A stretch of 32,795 nucleotides of DNA from a virus, in the IMG/VR virus record IMGVR_UViG_3300017991_000280, positions 1 through 32,795 of that record. One strand, 5' to 3'. Within the stretch, counting starts at the first letter, position 1, and each line of letters opens with the position of its first letter. The position numbers were made by a program, and so were the translations under genes. The notes below the pieces were generated by a model. It was not told the origin of the DNA, ran no database searches, and worked only from the letters and a program-made list of their open reading frames with translations. Positions 21,896-29,757 of the stretch are shown piece after piece.

Positions 21896-23158
21896 ATGGC
21901 GACGAAGACCGAACAGTTCAAGGTCCGAGTCCGGAAGGCCGCGCCGTTCACGTCGTACCGGTCGATCCCCGTCGATCTGACCGAAGGCGCGCGCGCCGTG
22001 ATCGGGACCAGGGCCGACGGCTCCGAAGCCCTTCAGTCCATGGAGTTCGACCGGACGGTCTGGCCTCACCCCGACGCGGCTCGCGACTGGACGAAGAAGA
22101 ACCGCGAGCAGCTCGAGGGCCTCGCGGAAGGCGTCGGCGAGGAGCTCCCGGAGGACCGGGTCCCCCTCGGCGCCGTGAAGGTGGACCGGGACGCGAGCGC
22201 CCTCCGCGGAGCGAAGCTCCTCGGGGCGGTCTCGAAGAACGGGCACCGGTACTCGAACCAGGCCCTTCGGGAAGCGGCCGACCTGTATCGCGCCAACGGC
22301 GGCGTGAAGGTGAACCTCGATCACCCGGACCGACGGAACCTCGACGCGCCGCGCAAGGTCGCGGAGCGGTGGGGCAAGGTCGACCCGGGATCGGTGCGCG
22401 TGACCGAGGGGGAGGGCGTCCACGGCGACGTCCTGTTCAACCCGAAGCACCCGCTATCCGAGTCGGTCGCCTGGTTCGCCGAGAACATGCCCGACGTCCT
22501 CGGCTTCAGTCACAACGGCCGAGGTCGGACGGCCAAGCACGCCGGGACCCTCACGGTCGAGTCCGTGAAGGTCGTCCGCCATGTCGACCTCGTCGCCGAT
22601 CCCGCGACGTCCTCGGGCCTGTTCGAGGCCGTCGGCGCGTGGACCGGTGGCGGCGCCGGCGACGAGCTCGAGGACGAGCCCGTGGTGGAAGACGGCGGAT
22701 CGGAAGGAGTGGATCACGTGGACTGGAACGAGGTCAATCTCGCGACGCTCCGCGAGAAGCGCCCGGACCTGGTCGAGGGCCTCCTGGAGGAGTCGAAGAC
22801 GACCCAGGAGACCGAGGCCGAGCTGAAGCGTCTTCGCGAGGAGAACGACGAGCTCAAGAAGAGGACGAACGAGGCGGACGCGGAGAAGGCGCTCGCCGGG
22901 AAGAAGGCGACCGCCGAGAAGCTGATCGCCGAGGCGAAGCTGCCGAAGGAGGCCGTGAACGACCTGTTCATGGAGTCCCTCCTCGGCGCCAAGGACGACG
23001 ACGCCATGAAGGCGCTCGTCGAGGACCGCGCGAAGCTGGTCCTGAAGACGTCCCGGCCCAGGTCCCGCGAGCGCGACATCACCGAGGGCGCCGGCGGCGC
23101 CGCCCCCCAGGGCGACACGTCGACCTCGAAGGGGTTCGCGGCCGCGGTCCGCGGGTAG
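21896..23158 (+). CDS. Capsid maturation protease with C-terminal scaffold
   Basis: 420 residues from ATG 21896 with SD GGGAGGGA. Residues 40-60 (MEFDRTVWPHPDAARDW) and 95-235 are a head maturation protease domain: His143 in LDHPDR and Ser205 in LGFSHNGRG are candidate catalytic residues, and the strand VRHVDLVADPATSSGLFE follows. An acidic linker (about 240-265) leads to a coiled-coil scaffold (about 300-350, RLREENDELKKRTNE) and a basic tail with an RSRERD segment. This is the fused protease-scaffold arrangement of many siphoviruses: the scaffold guides assembly and the protease removes it. A nested scaffold start is listed separately. Confidence 0.83.
   Translation: MATKTEQFKVRVRKAAPFTSYRSIPVDLTEGARAVIGTRADGSEALQSMEFDRTVWPHPDAARDWTKKNREQLEGLAEGVGEELPEDRVPLGAVKVDRDASALRGAKLLGAVSKNGHRYSNQALREAADLYRANGGVKVNLDHPDRRNLDAPRKVAERWGKVDPGSVRVTEGEGVHGDVLFNPKHPLSESVAWFAENMPDVLGFSHNGRGRTAKHAGTLTVESVKVVRHVDLVADPATSSGLFEAVGAWTGGGAGDELEDEPVVEDGGSEGVDHVDWNEVNLATLREKRPDLVEGLLEESKTTQETEAELKRLREENDELKKRTNEADAEKALAGKKATAEKLIAEAKLPKEAVNDLFMESLLGAKDDDAMKALVEDRAKLVLKTSRPRSRERDITEGAGGAAPQGDTSTSKGFAAAVRG
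22702..22709 (+). promoter_or_regulatory. Strong internal ribosome binding site for a nested scaffold
   Basis: GGAAGGAG lies inside the protease gene at the boundary of the protease and scaffold parts. It is 8 bases upstream of an in-frame GTG (22718), the spacing used at other starts in the window. Confidence 0.55.
22718..23158 (+). CDS. Nested scaffold protein (in-frame internal start)
   Basis: 146 residues if started at GTG 22718, in frame with the protease gene and sharing its stop. It covers just the linker end, the coiled coil (ELKRLREENDELKKR) and the basic tail, i.e. the scaffold with no protease. An SD (GGAAGGAG) precedes it. This is the arrangement known in lambda, where the scaffold Nu3 is made from inside the protease gene C. 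Whether it is used here cannot be proved from sequence. Confidence 0.55.
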   Translation: MDWNEVNLATLREKRPDLVEGLLEESKTTQETEAELKRLREENDELKKRTNEADAEKALAGKKATAEKLIAEAKLPKEAVNDLFMESLLGAKDDDAMKALVEDRAKLVLKTSRPRSRERDITEGAGGAAPQGDTSTSKGFAAAVRG

Positions 23159-23224
23159 CCTTCCCCGGGCGCCTCGAGCTCGAGCAGCTCGCCGGCGTCC
23201 GGCCGACCCTGGAGGAGTCCTTCC

Positions 23225-23698
23225 ATGGCCGACAAGATGCGGTGGCGCTGGGGTGACACCCAGCCTGTCCTCGCGGCCGTCGACTCCGCGCGCGTGATCG
23301 AGATCGGGGACCTCCTGTTCCTCGAGACCGACGACGTCCGCGCGGCCGACGACCTGACGTACCTCTCGTCCCTGGCCCTCACCCAGGAGGCGTTTCACGA
23401 CAAGTTCGCGGGCGTCGCCATGCAGCGCTCGCGTTCCGGTGACACGGAGAACATCCGGGTCGCCACCGAGGCGGTGTTCGAGTTCGACTGTGCGTCGGCG
23501 ACCTTCGAGGTCGGCGACCTGGTCGGCCTCGACGACAACGCCGGCGGGACCGCCCTCACGCCTCAGCAAGTGATCGCGGTCGCCACGGAGAACCTCGCGA
23601 TCGGCCGCGTGGCCGAACGGGTCGCCACCGAGGCGACGAAGGTCAAGGTCCGGATCAAGTCGACCGTCATGGTCGGCGGACCCCAGGCCGCGGCCTAA
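23225..23698 (+). CDS. Capsid decoration-type protein
   Basis: 157 residues from ATG 23225, preceded by CTGGAGGAGTCCTTCC (SD GGAGGAG). The all-beta pattern VFEFDCASATFEVGDLVGLDD, followed by IGRVAERVATEATKVKVRIKSTVM, is that of phage head decoration proteins (DUF2190-like) that sit between protease and major capsid genes and brace the shell. It may also be a small structural head protein of other type. The gap 23159-23224 contains only a palindromic CTCGAGCTCGAG run. Confidence 0.72.
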   Translation: MADKMRWRWGDTQPVLAAVDSARVIEIGDLLFLETDDVRAADDLTYLSSLALTQEAFHDKFAGVAMQRSRSGDTENIRVATEAVFEFDCASATFEVGDLVGLDDNAGGTALTPQQVIAVATENLAIGRVAERVATEATKVKVRIKSTVMVGGPQAAA

Positions 23699-23734
23699 CC
23701 GCGCGTCCCTAGCAACGAAGGGAATCAAGCGACC

Positions 23735-24901
23735 ATGCGCGGCCAGAATCTCCGTCTCCTCGTCGAGTCCGAGGGGACGCCGTCCGTCGTCCGCAAGCTC
23801 GGGCGCGCCCTCGCCGAGGGCGAGCTCACCGTTCAGGAGTTCAGTCTTCGCGAGCTCGCGGAGGCCTTCCTGGGCGAGGCCTGGGTTCGGTCCCTGCACA
23901 TCGCGGAGGCCGGCGGTCTCGAGCTGCTCGAGGCCGGCGACGCGGTCGACGTCACGGCGTACAGCAACATCACCGGCCAGCTCGCGTACTCCGCGATCCT
24001 GCAGGGGTACCGGATGGTCGGCTTCATCGGCGAGAGCCTGGTCCGGACGATCCCGACTCGCCTCAGCGGCGAGAAGATCCCCGGAATCGGGAAGCTCACC
24101 GACGACGCCGAGTCCATCGGCGACGGCATGCCGTACCCGAACGTCGGGAACGCTCCCGAGGACTACATCGAGACGCCCTCCACCACGAAGCGCGGCCTGA
24201 TCGTTCCGATCACGAAGGAGGCGATCTTCTTCGACCGGACGGGCCTCCTCATCGACCGGTGCAACAAGGTCGGCGAGCGCCTCGGCCTCAACAAGGAGAA
24301 GCGGATCCTCGACGTCGTCCTGGGGATCACGAACAACTACAAGTGGCGCGGGACCGAGTACGACACGTACCAGGCCGCGACGCCCTGGATCAACACGGCC
24401 GGCTCCGTCGAGCTCGTCGACTGGACGGACGTCGAGGCGGCCGAGCTCCTCTTCACCGACATGACGGACCCCGACACGGGCGAGCCGATCCTGATCGGTG
24501 GCCGGACGCTGCTCTGCATGCCGGCGAAGCTGTTCACGGCGAAGCGCATCCTGAACGCGACCGAGGTCGAGCACGGCGACGTGACCGACGGCGCGAACGT
24601 TCCGCTCACCCGCGGGGCGAACCCGGTCGGGGACATGGGGATCAAGCTCGTGACCTCGCCGATCGCCCAGGCGCGCCTCGTCGCCGCTTCCGTCGCCGCG
24701 GCGACGGCGAAGAAGTACTGGTACTACGGGGACTTCCCGAAGGCCTTCGCGTACATGGAGAACTGGCCGATCACCGTCGTCCAGGCGCCGCAGAACAGCG
24801 AGGCGGAGTTCACTCAGGACATCGTCCTCCGGTTCAAGGCGTCCGAGCGCGGCGTGTGCGCGGTCTGGGACCCGCGGTACGTGCTGAAGCTGACGGGCTA
24901 G
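23735..24901 (+). CDS. Major capsid protein
   Basis: 388 residues from ATG 23735; GAAGGGA is the upstream SD. N-terminal residues 1-80 are helical (a possible delta-domain-like or scaffold-interacting part), and the rest has the mixed alpha/beta look of HK97-fold capsid proteins, for example AILQGYRMVGFIGESLVRTIPTRL, ETPSTTKRGLIVPITKEAIFFDRTGLL, then KKYWYYGDFPKAFAYMENWPITVVQAP and a final DIVLRFKASERGVCAVWDPRYV. Position directly after decoration and protease-scaffold genes supports the call. It would form the icosahedral shell. Confidence 0.87.
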   Translation: MRGQNLRLLVESEGTPSVVRKLGRALAEGELTVQEFSLRELAEAFLGEAWVRSLHIAEAGGLELLEAGDAVDVTAYSNITGQLAYSAILQGYRMVGFIGESLVRTIPTRLSGEKIPGIGKLTDDAESIGDGMPYPNVGNAPEDYIETPSTTKRGLIVPITKEAIFFDRTGLLIDRCNKVGERLGLNKEKRILDVVLGITNNYKWRGTEYDTYQAATPWINTAGSVELVDWTDVEAAELLFTDMTDPDTGEPILIGGRTLLCMPAKLFTAKRILNATEVEHGDVTDGANVPLTRGANPVGDMGIKLVTSPIAQARLVAASVAAATAKKYWYYGDFPKAFAYMENWPITVVQAPQNSEAEFTQDIVLRFKASERGVCAVWDPRYVLKLTG

Positions 24902-24928
24902 TCGCCGGACGGACTCCCGACGATTCAC

Positions 24929-24986
24929 GGGCGCCCGGGCCGGCGAAAGTCCTCCTTGCCGAGAACGGAGCATGGCCCGGGCGTCC
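24929..24986 (+). terminator. Stem-loop after the major capsid gene, terminator-like
   Basis: GGGCGCCCGGGCC (24929-24941) pairs with GGCCCGGGCGTCC (24974-24986) over 13 positions with one G-U pair. The loop is 32 bases, and only TTTC follows, so an intrinsic terminator is plausible but not certain. It sits in the 116-base gap between the capsid gene and the next small gene, where high-level capsid transcription would often be trimmed. Confidence 0.38.
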
Positions 24987-25017
24987 TTTCGGTCCGTGAG
25001 GACCAGAGGGGGCGCCC

Positions 25018-25233
25018 GTGGCGCTTGTCGACGACCTGAAGACGGCCCGCGACCAGCTCGTCGCGAGGATCGTCGAGATCACGGCTTCACCGAAGCCCTC
25101 GTACACGGTCGACGGCCAGACGGTGAGCTGGACCGCATACCTGAAGGAGCTCCGCGAAGGCCTCCGCCAGCTCGAGGAGGAAATCCGGCGCGCCGAAGGA
25201 CCGTTCGAAGTCCGGACTCAGGGATTCACGTAG
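25018..25233 (+). CDS. Small coiled-coil phage protein
   Basis: 71 residues from GTG 25018 after GAGGGGGCG. It has two helices flanking KPSYTVDGQTVSWTAY, a pattern I recognise from small uncharacterised phage genes near capsid and connector genes. Likely structural or assembly-related; function unknown. The next gene begins three bases after its stop. Confidence 0.68.
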   Translation: MALVDDLKTARDQLVARIVEITASPKPSYTVDGQTVSWTAYLKELREGLRQLEEEIRRAEGPFEVRTQGFT

Positions 25234-25236
25234 GCC

Positions 25237-27228
25237 ATGGCGATCCAAACCGTCGAGATCGTCGCGCCGACGAATCTCTACCACGAGCCGCAGTACCACC
25301 CTGGCCGCTGCATCTGCCGAGGCACGGACGCCAGGATTCACGTCGTCTATACGGACGACTCCGGCCAGGACCTTCAGTACGTGTACTCGGACGACGACGG
25401 CGCCACATGGTCCTCGCCTGAGCTCATCTCCGGGTCCAGTGCGTACTCCTGCCGGAGCTTCGCGATCTGCGTTGATCCCAATGACGAGCCGGTCGTCACG
25501 TATTGCTACTACGAGGTCACGGCCGTTCGCGTGAAGCGCCGCGAGTCCGGTTCCTGGTCGGCCGACAAGGCTGGCCACAACTTCACGAAGGTTGCGAACA
25601 CGAACGCGGCCCTCGCCGTCCTCTGGGATCACGTGAACGACGTCTGCCACGTCTTCTGCGGCTGGCGTTCGGGATCGACCGGCACGCTTTACCACAACTG
25701 GAGCGACGACGACTTCGCGACCTGGGAAGGCTCGCCTGATTCGATCTACAGCGAGACGCGAAACGGGAATATCGACGAGGACCGCCAGTACTCGGTCTGC
25801 GTGAGCGCCGACGGGAACGTGCACCTCGCGATCTTCCGTGACGACGGCTCGGACATGAAGCTCTCGTACCGCAAGTGGACCTCGTCGACGACGACCTGGG
25901 GAAGCTGGGAAGACCTCGAGACCGGAATCAGTGCGAGCTACGTCTTCGGGTACGCGGGGATCTGCACTGACACGAGCTCGATTCCCAGGATCGTGGCCTC
26001 AATCCCTCACTCTGGCTACTCGTACAGGGCGAATATCGCCTACTACAGCCGTGAAGGTGGAAGCTGGTCTTCGGTCGAGTGGTTCACGCCTCAATCGAGC
26101 GTGGACTACTCATTCACGCTTCCCGCGATCGACGACGACAATCAGCTCTGGCTCCTTCGCGGACGGCACGAGTCCTCGGTCACGACGTTCTACATTCAGT
26201 ACCGGACCGGCGCTTCGACTTGGGATGTGACTTCATTCACCGTGCCTGGTTGGGTCCATGGACTTCTTTGGGCCGGATCGACGCCGTACGGCCGATGCGC
26301 GAGCGGCTACTACACGACGTACGTCGACACGACCGGCACGGATTCACTTGATCTCAGGTACGACGACGCGACGGTCTTCGGCGAGGACTCCGGCGCAGTC
26401 CCTGTCAGTGCGAGTGACGGGATCACGTTCGCTGAATTGGCCGAGCGGTACTCGGTCGCCGCGGCCCAGGCTGAGGGTGTCGAATTCTCTGAATCCGCGT
26501 CCGAGGTCGCCGAGCTGAACGTGGGCACGCCGATCGAGGGGATCACCTTCGCCGAGTACGCCGGCGTGATCCTGTCCGTCGAGGCCGCCGACGCGATCGA
26601 GTTCGGCGAGCTGGCCTCGCGCGCGTACGCGGCCGAAGCCGCTGACGGAATCGAATTCGGCGAGGACGCGCGACGCCTGAACTTCGCAAAAGAGGGGATC
26701 GAGTTCGGCGAGCTGGCCTCGGCCGTCGTCGTGATCCAGGTCGAGGCCTCGGACGGGATCACCTTCGAGGAGGGCGCGGCTCACCTTCCGCTCGAGGGAT
26801 GCGAGACGGAGTACGAGCCCTCGCCGGCGATCCAGGCGGACCCGAACGCCCTCACGAAGACGTTCCTCCTCGGACCCTGGGCGACGCTCGCGAACGTGAT
26901 CCAGCTCCCGCGGCCGGAGTACGGCGACGTCCGCCGGAACCGCGTCCAGGTCATAACGCACCGGACCCGCGGAGGGGCGCTCAGGGCGTACAAGAGGACG
27001 CCCACCTATCGGTCCCTGGTCCTCGTCTGGACGGGCCTCTCGAGGCGGAAGCTGCTCGAGCTCGAGGCCTTCCTGGAGGCGACCGCGGCCGAGGACGTCC
27101 GCTTCATCGACCACGAGGGGAGGACCTGGCGCGGGAAGGTCCTGAACACGACGATCGACCTCGTCACCGAAGGGCCAGACGTCGGCGAGGCCGCGATCGA
27201 GTTCGAAGGGGTTACGGTGAGCTCATGA
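25237..27228 (+). CDS. Modular adhesin: beta-propeller, repeat stalk, phage structural C-terminal domain
   Basis: 663 residues from ATG 25237. Residues 1-380 look like a sialidase/BNR-type beta-propeller, with Asp-box-like SDDDGATW (from about 51) and WSDDDFATW (about 155), and many Trp/Tyr/Asp/Ser strands. Residues 394-514 carry seven 9-residue repeats of form [D/E]-G/A-[I/V]-x-F-x-E-x-A spaced by about 16-21. The last 125 residues (NRVQVITHRTRGGALRAY, DHEGRTWRGKV) resemble a phage structural domain that lies near connector genes. Codon usage in the propeller is much less G/C-ended than in neighbours. It would bind a host glycan. It lies inside the head-connector region, unusual for tail fibres. 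Confidence 0.75.
   Translation: MAIQTVEIVAPTNLYHEPQYHPGRCICRGTDARIHVVYTDDSGQDLQYVYSDDDGATWSSPELISGSSAYSCRSFAICVDPNDEPVVTYCYYEVTAVRVKRRESGSWSADKAGHNFTKVANTNAALAVLWDHVNDVCHVFCGWRSGSTGTLYHNWSDDDFATWEGSPDSIYSETRNGNIDEDRQYSVCVSADGNVHLAIFRDDGSDMKLSYRKWTSSTTTWGSWEDLETGISASYVFGYAGICTDTSSIPRIVASIPHSGYSYRANIAYYSREGGSWSSVEWFTPQSSVDYSFTLPAIDDDNQLWLLRGRHESSVTTFYIQYRTGASTWDVTSFTVPGWVHGLLWAGSTPYGRCASGYYTTYVDTTGTDSLDLRYDDATVFGEDSGAVPVSASDGITFAELAERYSVAAAQAEGVEFSESASEVAELNVGTPIEGITFAEYAGVILSVEAADAIEFGELASRAYAAEAADGIEFGEDARRLNFAKEGIEFGELASAVVVIQVEASDGITFEEGAAHLPLEGCETEYEPSPAIQADPNALTKTFLLGPWATLANVIQLPRPEYGDVRRNRVQVITHRTRGGALRAYKRTPTYRSLVLVWTGLSRRKLLELEAFLEATAAEDVRFIDHEGRTWRGKVLNTTIDLVTEGPDVGEAAIEFEGVTVSS
26416..26778 (+). 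repeat. Seven-unit protein repeat encoding a stalk
   Basis: The units are DGITFAELA, EGVEFSESA, EGITFAEYA, DAIEFGELA, DGIEFGEDA, EGIEFGELA and DGITFEEGA. Spacers of 7-12 residues separate them, giving a period of about 16-21 residues. The DNA is not exactly repeated, so the repeats are selected at protein level. A shaft or beta-prism stalk between propeller and C-terminal anchor is likely. Confidence 0.8.
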
Positions 27229-27575
27229 CCTGGGACCCGACCGGCGATTACGCGGTCTTCGACGGGACAGAGGCCCTCACGTTCCGCTCGAGGACGACGG
27301 GGACCGCGACCGACGCCGGGAAGGCCTCGGTCACGTGGGCGACTGTGGCGATCACGAAGGCCCTCCGACGTCAGGTCTCACTCCGCGCGATCGAGGCCGG
27401 AGGCGGCCGCCTGAAGATGGGGGACGCGGTCTTCGAGCTGGCGGCCGAGGAGCTCGGCGACGTCGAGCCGAAGGAGGGCGACCAGCTCGTCACGGCGGAC
27501 GGTCACACGTGGCGCGTCGTCGCGGTCGACCGGAAGCCGCTTGTCGGCATGTTTCGAGTCTTCGGGAGGCGGTAG
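27225..27575 (+). CDS. Head-tail connector (head closure type)
   Basis: 116 residues from ATG 27225, overlapping the adhesin stop (ATGA). All-beta looking (VFDGTEALTFRSR, ADGHTWRVVAVDRKPLVGMFRVFGR), with a small size typical of phage head-tail joining or stopper proteins. Neighbours on the 3' side (gp10-like, terminator, tail tube) support a neck role. No sharper family match can be given. Confidence 0.65.
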   Translation: MTWDPTGDYAVFDGTEALTFRSRTTGTATDAGKASVTWATVAITKALRRQVSLRAIEAGGGRLKMGDAVFELAAEELGDVEPKEGDQLVTADGHTWRVVAVDRKPLVGMFRVFGRR

Positions 27576-27576
27576 C

Positions 27577-27975
27577 GTGGCGGACGACGTCACACTGGCC
27601 ATGGGCGAGTTTCAGAAGTCCCTCGGTAGGGCCTTCGCGGCTCAGGAGACGTTGACCCTCCGCCAGGCCTCCTCGGCGTTCAAGGTGATCGGCCTCGACG
27701 TGTTCAAGAGGACGCGGGCCGATACGCCGGTGGACACCGGCTTCGCCCGGGCCGAGTGGCGGATCATGGTCGACGAGGACGCGGCCGGCGTCGTGATCGT
27801 CATTTGGAACGGCGCGGCCTACATTCTCCCCCTCGAGTACGGCTCCTCGCGCCAGGCGCCGGAAGGCATGTTGCGGAAGAACATCCTCGCCGCGGCTCGA
27901 CGCCTGGACCGCGCGCGGAGTATGTTGGAGTCCGGCGGGTCGTGGGGATCCGCCAGGAGTACCCTCAGGAAATGA
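27577..27975 (+). CDS. HK97 gp10-like tail completion protein
   Basis: 132 residues from GTG 27577, behind GGGAGG. The segment TPVDTGFARAEWRIMVDE followed by AAYILPLEYGSSRQAPEGMLRKNI matches the HK97-gp10/tail-completion family, which sits at the neck or tail end and is needed to join the tail. The stop overlaps the next ATG (ATGA). Confidence 0.82.
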   Translation: MADDVTLAMGEFQKSLGRAFAAQETLTLRQASSAFKVIGLDVFKRTRADTPVDTGFARAEWRIMVDEDAAGVVIVIWNGAAYILPLEYGSSRQAPEGMLRKNILAAARRLDRARSMLESGGSWGSARSTLRK

Positions 27976-28457
27976 GCAATCCGAAGCTCAGGACGTACGC
28001 GCAACGGTCGATCGTGAAGGCCCTCCGGGACGGCCTGGCGCCGACGGCGCTACAGATCCCAGGCCAGCGCGACGACGTCAACGAGGCGACCGAGGAGTGG
28101 GTCGCCTATTACCCTCTGGAGGTCCCCCGGTGGCCGTCCCGAAAGGGCGTCTTCGCTGGGACCGTGGTCTTCCAGGTCTCGTGCTTCGCACGGTTCGCGG
28201 AGCAGAGGACCGACGAGCAAACCGATGCACCCTGGGTCCTCGCGGACCGCGTGCGGACGATCCTCGACGGTGCAGGGATCCTGGTCCGGTCGTACGGTGA
28301 CGAGCCCGTGTCGGACGTCGCGTGTCTGCAGCTCGGCGACGGGGCCGAGGTCTACCTGGACGAGCGGCGCCTGGGCGTGCTACCACCGGCCGGCGGATCG
28401 GTCTCGAACTGTCACGCGGTCGTCCTCACGTACCGCGGGTCCATGGGCGCGACCTGA
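27972..28457 (+). CDS. Tail terminator-type protein
   Basis: 161 residues from ATG 27972, overlapping the gp10-like stop. Length, alpha/beta pattern (SIVKALRDGLAPTA, VVFQVSCFARF, VADRVRTILDGAGILV) and gene order between the gp10-like and tail tube genes match tail terminator (lambda gpU-like) proteins that cap the tube. Identification is by position and size rather than by a unique motif. Confidence 0.7.
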   Translation: MSNPKLRTYAQRSIVKALRDGLAPTALQIPGQRDDVNEATEEWVAYYPLEVPRWPSRKGVFAGTVVFQVSCFARFAEQRTDEQTDAPWVLADRVRTILDGAGILVRSYGDEPVSDVACLQLGDGAEVYLDERRLGVLPPAGGSVSNCHAVVLTYRGSMGAT

Positions 28458-28476
28458 GAAGTGAAGGAGGCCACCG

Positions 28477-28965
28477 GTGGCGATCCGGAACCTGAAGAAC
28501 GGAAGCCTGAAGATCAAGGACGGGGGATCGAACGAGCTGACGATCCCGATCGAGGAGGGGAACGTCTCCTTCACCGTCCGGGACGAGGCCGGCGTGGTCA
28601 CGAACCGAGGCGCCCTGGCCGGCTTCTCGACGCCGCTCGAGGAGGCCATGGAGGTTTCCTTCGGCATCAAGTTCGAGGAGTGGCAGGGGAAGTCCGCCAG
28701 CGGCGCGAGCCCGTCGCCCGTCGACGCCCTGAAGAAGTGGGGCAACGCCTCGAGCTGGGCGAGCACGACCACGTGCGGGCCGTTCACCGTGGACCTCGAG
28801 TTCACGATCAGCAAGCCCTGCACGGCCGCCGGCGAGGAGGACGAGGTTCTGACCTTGCCCGACTTCCACGCGGACGAGCTCTCGTTCGAGGAGGGCGAGG
28901 AGTACAACATGATTACGGTCCGGGGCCGTTGCCTGGCGGTCAAGCCGACCTCGGTCCGTTCGTAG
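28477..28965 (+). CDS. Major tail (tube) protein
   Basis: 162 residues from GTG 28477, with SD GAAGGAGG. The all-beta sequence (LKNGSLKIKDGGSNELTIPIEEGNV, TVDLEFTISKPC, ADELSFEEGEEYNMITVRGRCLAV) has the shape of siphovirus tube proteins. It is followed by the chaperone pair and tape measure, which fixes the identification. It would polymerise into hexameric rings around the tape measure. Confidence 0.8.
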   Translation: MAIRNLKNGSLKIKDGGSNELTIPIEEGNVSFTVRDEAGVVTNRGALAGFSTPLEEAMEVSFGIKFEEWQGKSASGASPSPVDALKKWGNASSWASTTTCGPFTVDLEFTISKPCTAAGEEDEVLTLPDFHADELSFEEGEEYNMITVRGRCLAVKPTSVRS

Positions 28966-28989
28966 GTACGTGAGGCAAGGAGGCGACCC

Positions 28990-29523
28990 GTGAAGATCGG
29001 CGGAAAGAAGGTCGAGGCGCTGGCGAAGGGGGAGGTCGTCCTTCCCCGTTCCGGCGACGGTCAGGAGCTCCGGCTCCAGGTCCGCGCGTTCCCGCTGGGA
29101 TCGGAGGAGGAGGCGGCGAAGCTGTTCCCGACTCCGGTCCCGCCGGTGAAGTTCGCGACGGGGAAGCGGGGGAAGCCCCTCCGCGATCCCGAGACGCATC
29201 AGGTCGTCAAGGTGAGGGACCTCCAGGATCCGGACTTCGTTCGCGAGTCCCGCCTGGCGAACCGTCGCCAAATGATCTTCCTGATCGTCGAGGGCCTGAA
29301 GGAGGACCCGACCCTCGAGTGGGACACGCCCAGGCCCGAGGAGCTCACCCGCGCGAACGCGGGCGAGTACTTCGACGCGGTCTTTGCCGAGTGTCAGGAG
29401 GCCGGCCTCTCGACGGGGGACCTGGGCCTGATCCTCGACAAGATTCGCGAGCTCGGCAACCTGACCGGCGCGCAGATCGACGAGGCGGTGGAGGATTTTT
29501 TGTCCGAGGAGCAGGCGGTCTAG
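28990..29523 (+). CDS. Tail assembly chaperone (G-type)
   Basis: 177 residues from GTG 28990 with the strong SD GCAAGGAGGCGACCC. Charged and mostly helical: ELRLQVRAFPLGSEEEAAKLFP, then ANRRQMIFLIVEGLKEDPTLEW and LDKIRELGNLTGAQIDEAVEDFL. It sits between tube and tape-measure genes like lambda G. A slippery site near its end joins it to a second ORF in the -1 frame. The chaperone coats the tape measure and recruits tube subunits. Confidence 0.82.
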   Translation: MKIGGKKVEALAKGEVVLPRSGDGQELRLQVRAFPLGSEEEAAKLFPTPVPPVKFATGKRGKPLRDPETHQVVKVRDLQDPDFVRESRLANRRQMIFLIVEGLKEDPTLEWDTPRPEELTRANAGEYFDAVFAECQEAGLSTGDLGLILDKIRELGNLTGAQIDEAVEDFLSEEQAV

Positions 29524-29756
29524 GCTCGCCTCGGGAGCTCCCGAAGCACGCCGGCCGGACTCTTCGGTACGCCGTCCTCCGCGCGATCGAACGGGTCGAC
29601 CCCCTGGCCCTGTACGGCCGCCCGTGGCCTCAGCTCACGGCGGCCGAACAGGTCGAGTTCCTCGGGTACGCGACGCTCCGCGAGGCCGAGGACGCTCAGG
29701 AGGACGCGGCCATGACGGACGCACTGAGGACGGCCAGGCGGCGCGGGAGGCGGTAG
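28990..29756 (+). CDS. Tail assembly chaperone frameshift product (G-T type, -1)
   Basis: Joining the chaperone at the T TTT TTG slippery site gives a predicted 255-residue protein: 171 residues in the zero frame to 29502, then 84 in the -1 frame, beginning VRGAGGLG and ending AMTDALRTARRRGRR. The extension contains YAVLRAIERVDPLALYGRPWPQLTAAEQVEFLGYATLRE. This is the GT-type second chaperone found in most siphoviruses. The extension has no start codon of its own that is obviously used. Confidence 0.75.
29496..29502 (+). other. -1 ribosomal slippery site T TTT TTG
   Basis: Zero-frame codons are GAT TTT TTG; moving back one base keeps pairing on TTT and TTT. Six T's in a row are rare in this GC-rich genome. 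The -1 frame stays open from here to 29756 and overlaps the zero-frame stop at 29523, as in other tail chaperone pairs. Confidence 0.8.
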
Positions 29757-29757
29757 C

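Noticed and set aside
27756-27971. Upstream extension of the tail terminator frame
   Set aside because: It overlaps the gp10-like gene completely; ATG 27972 with the ATGA overlap is the better start.
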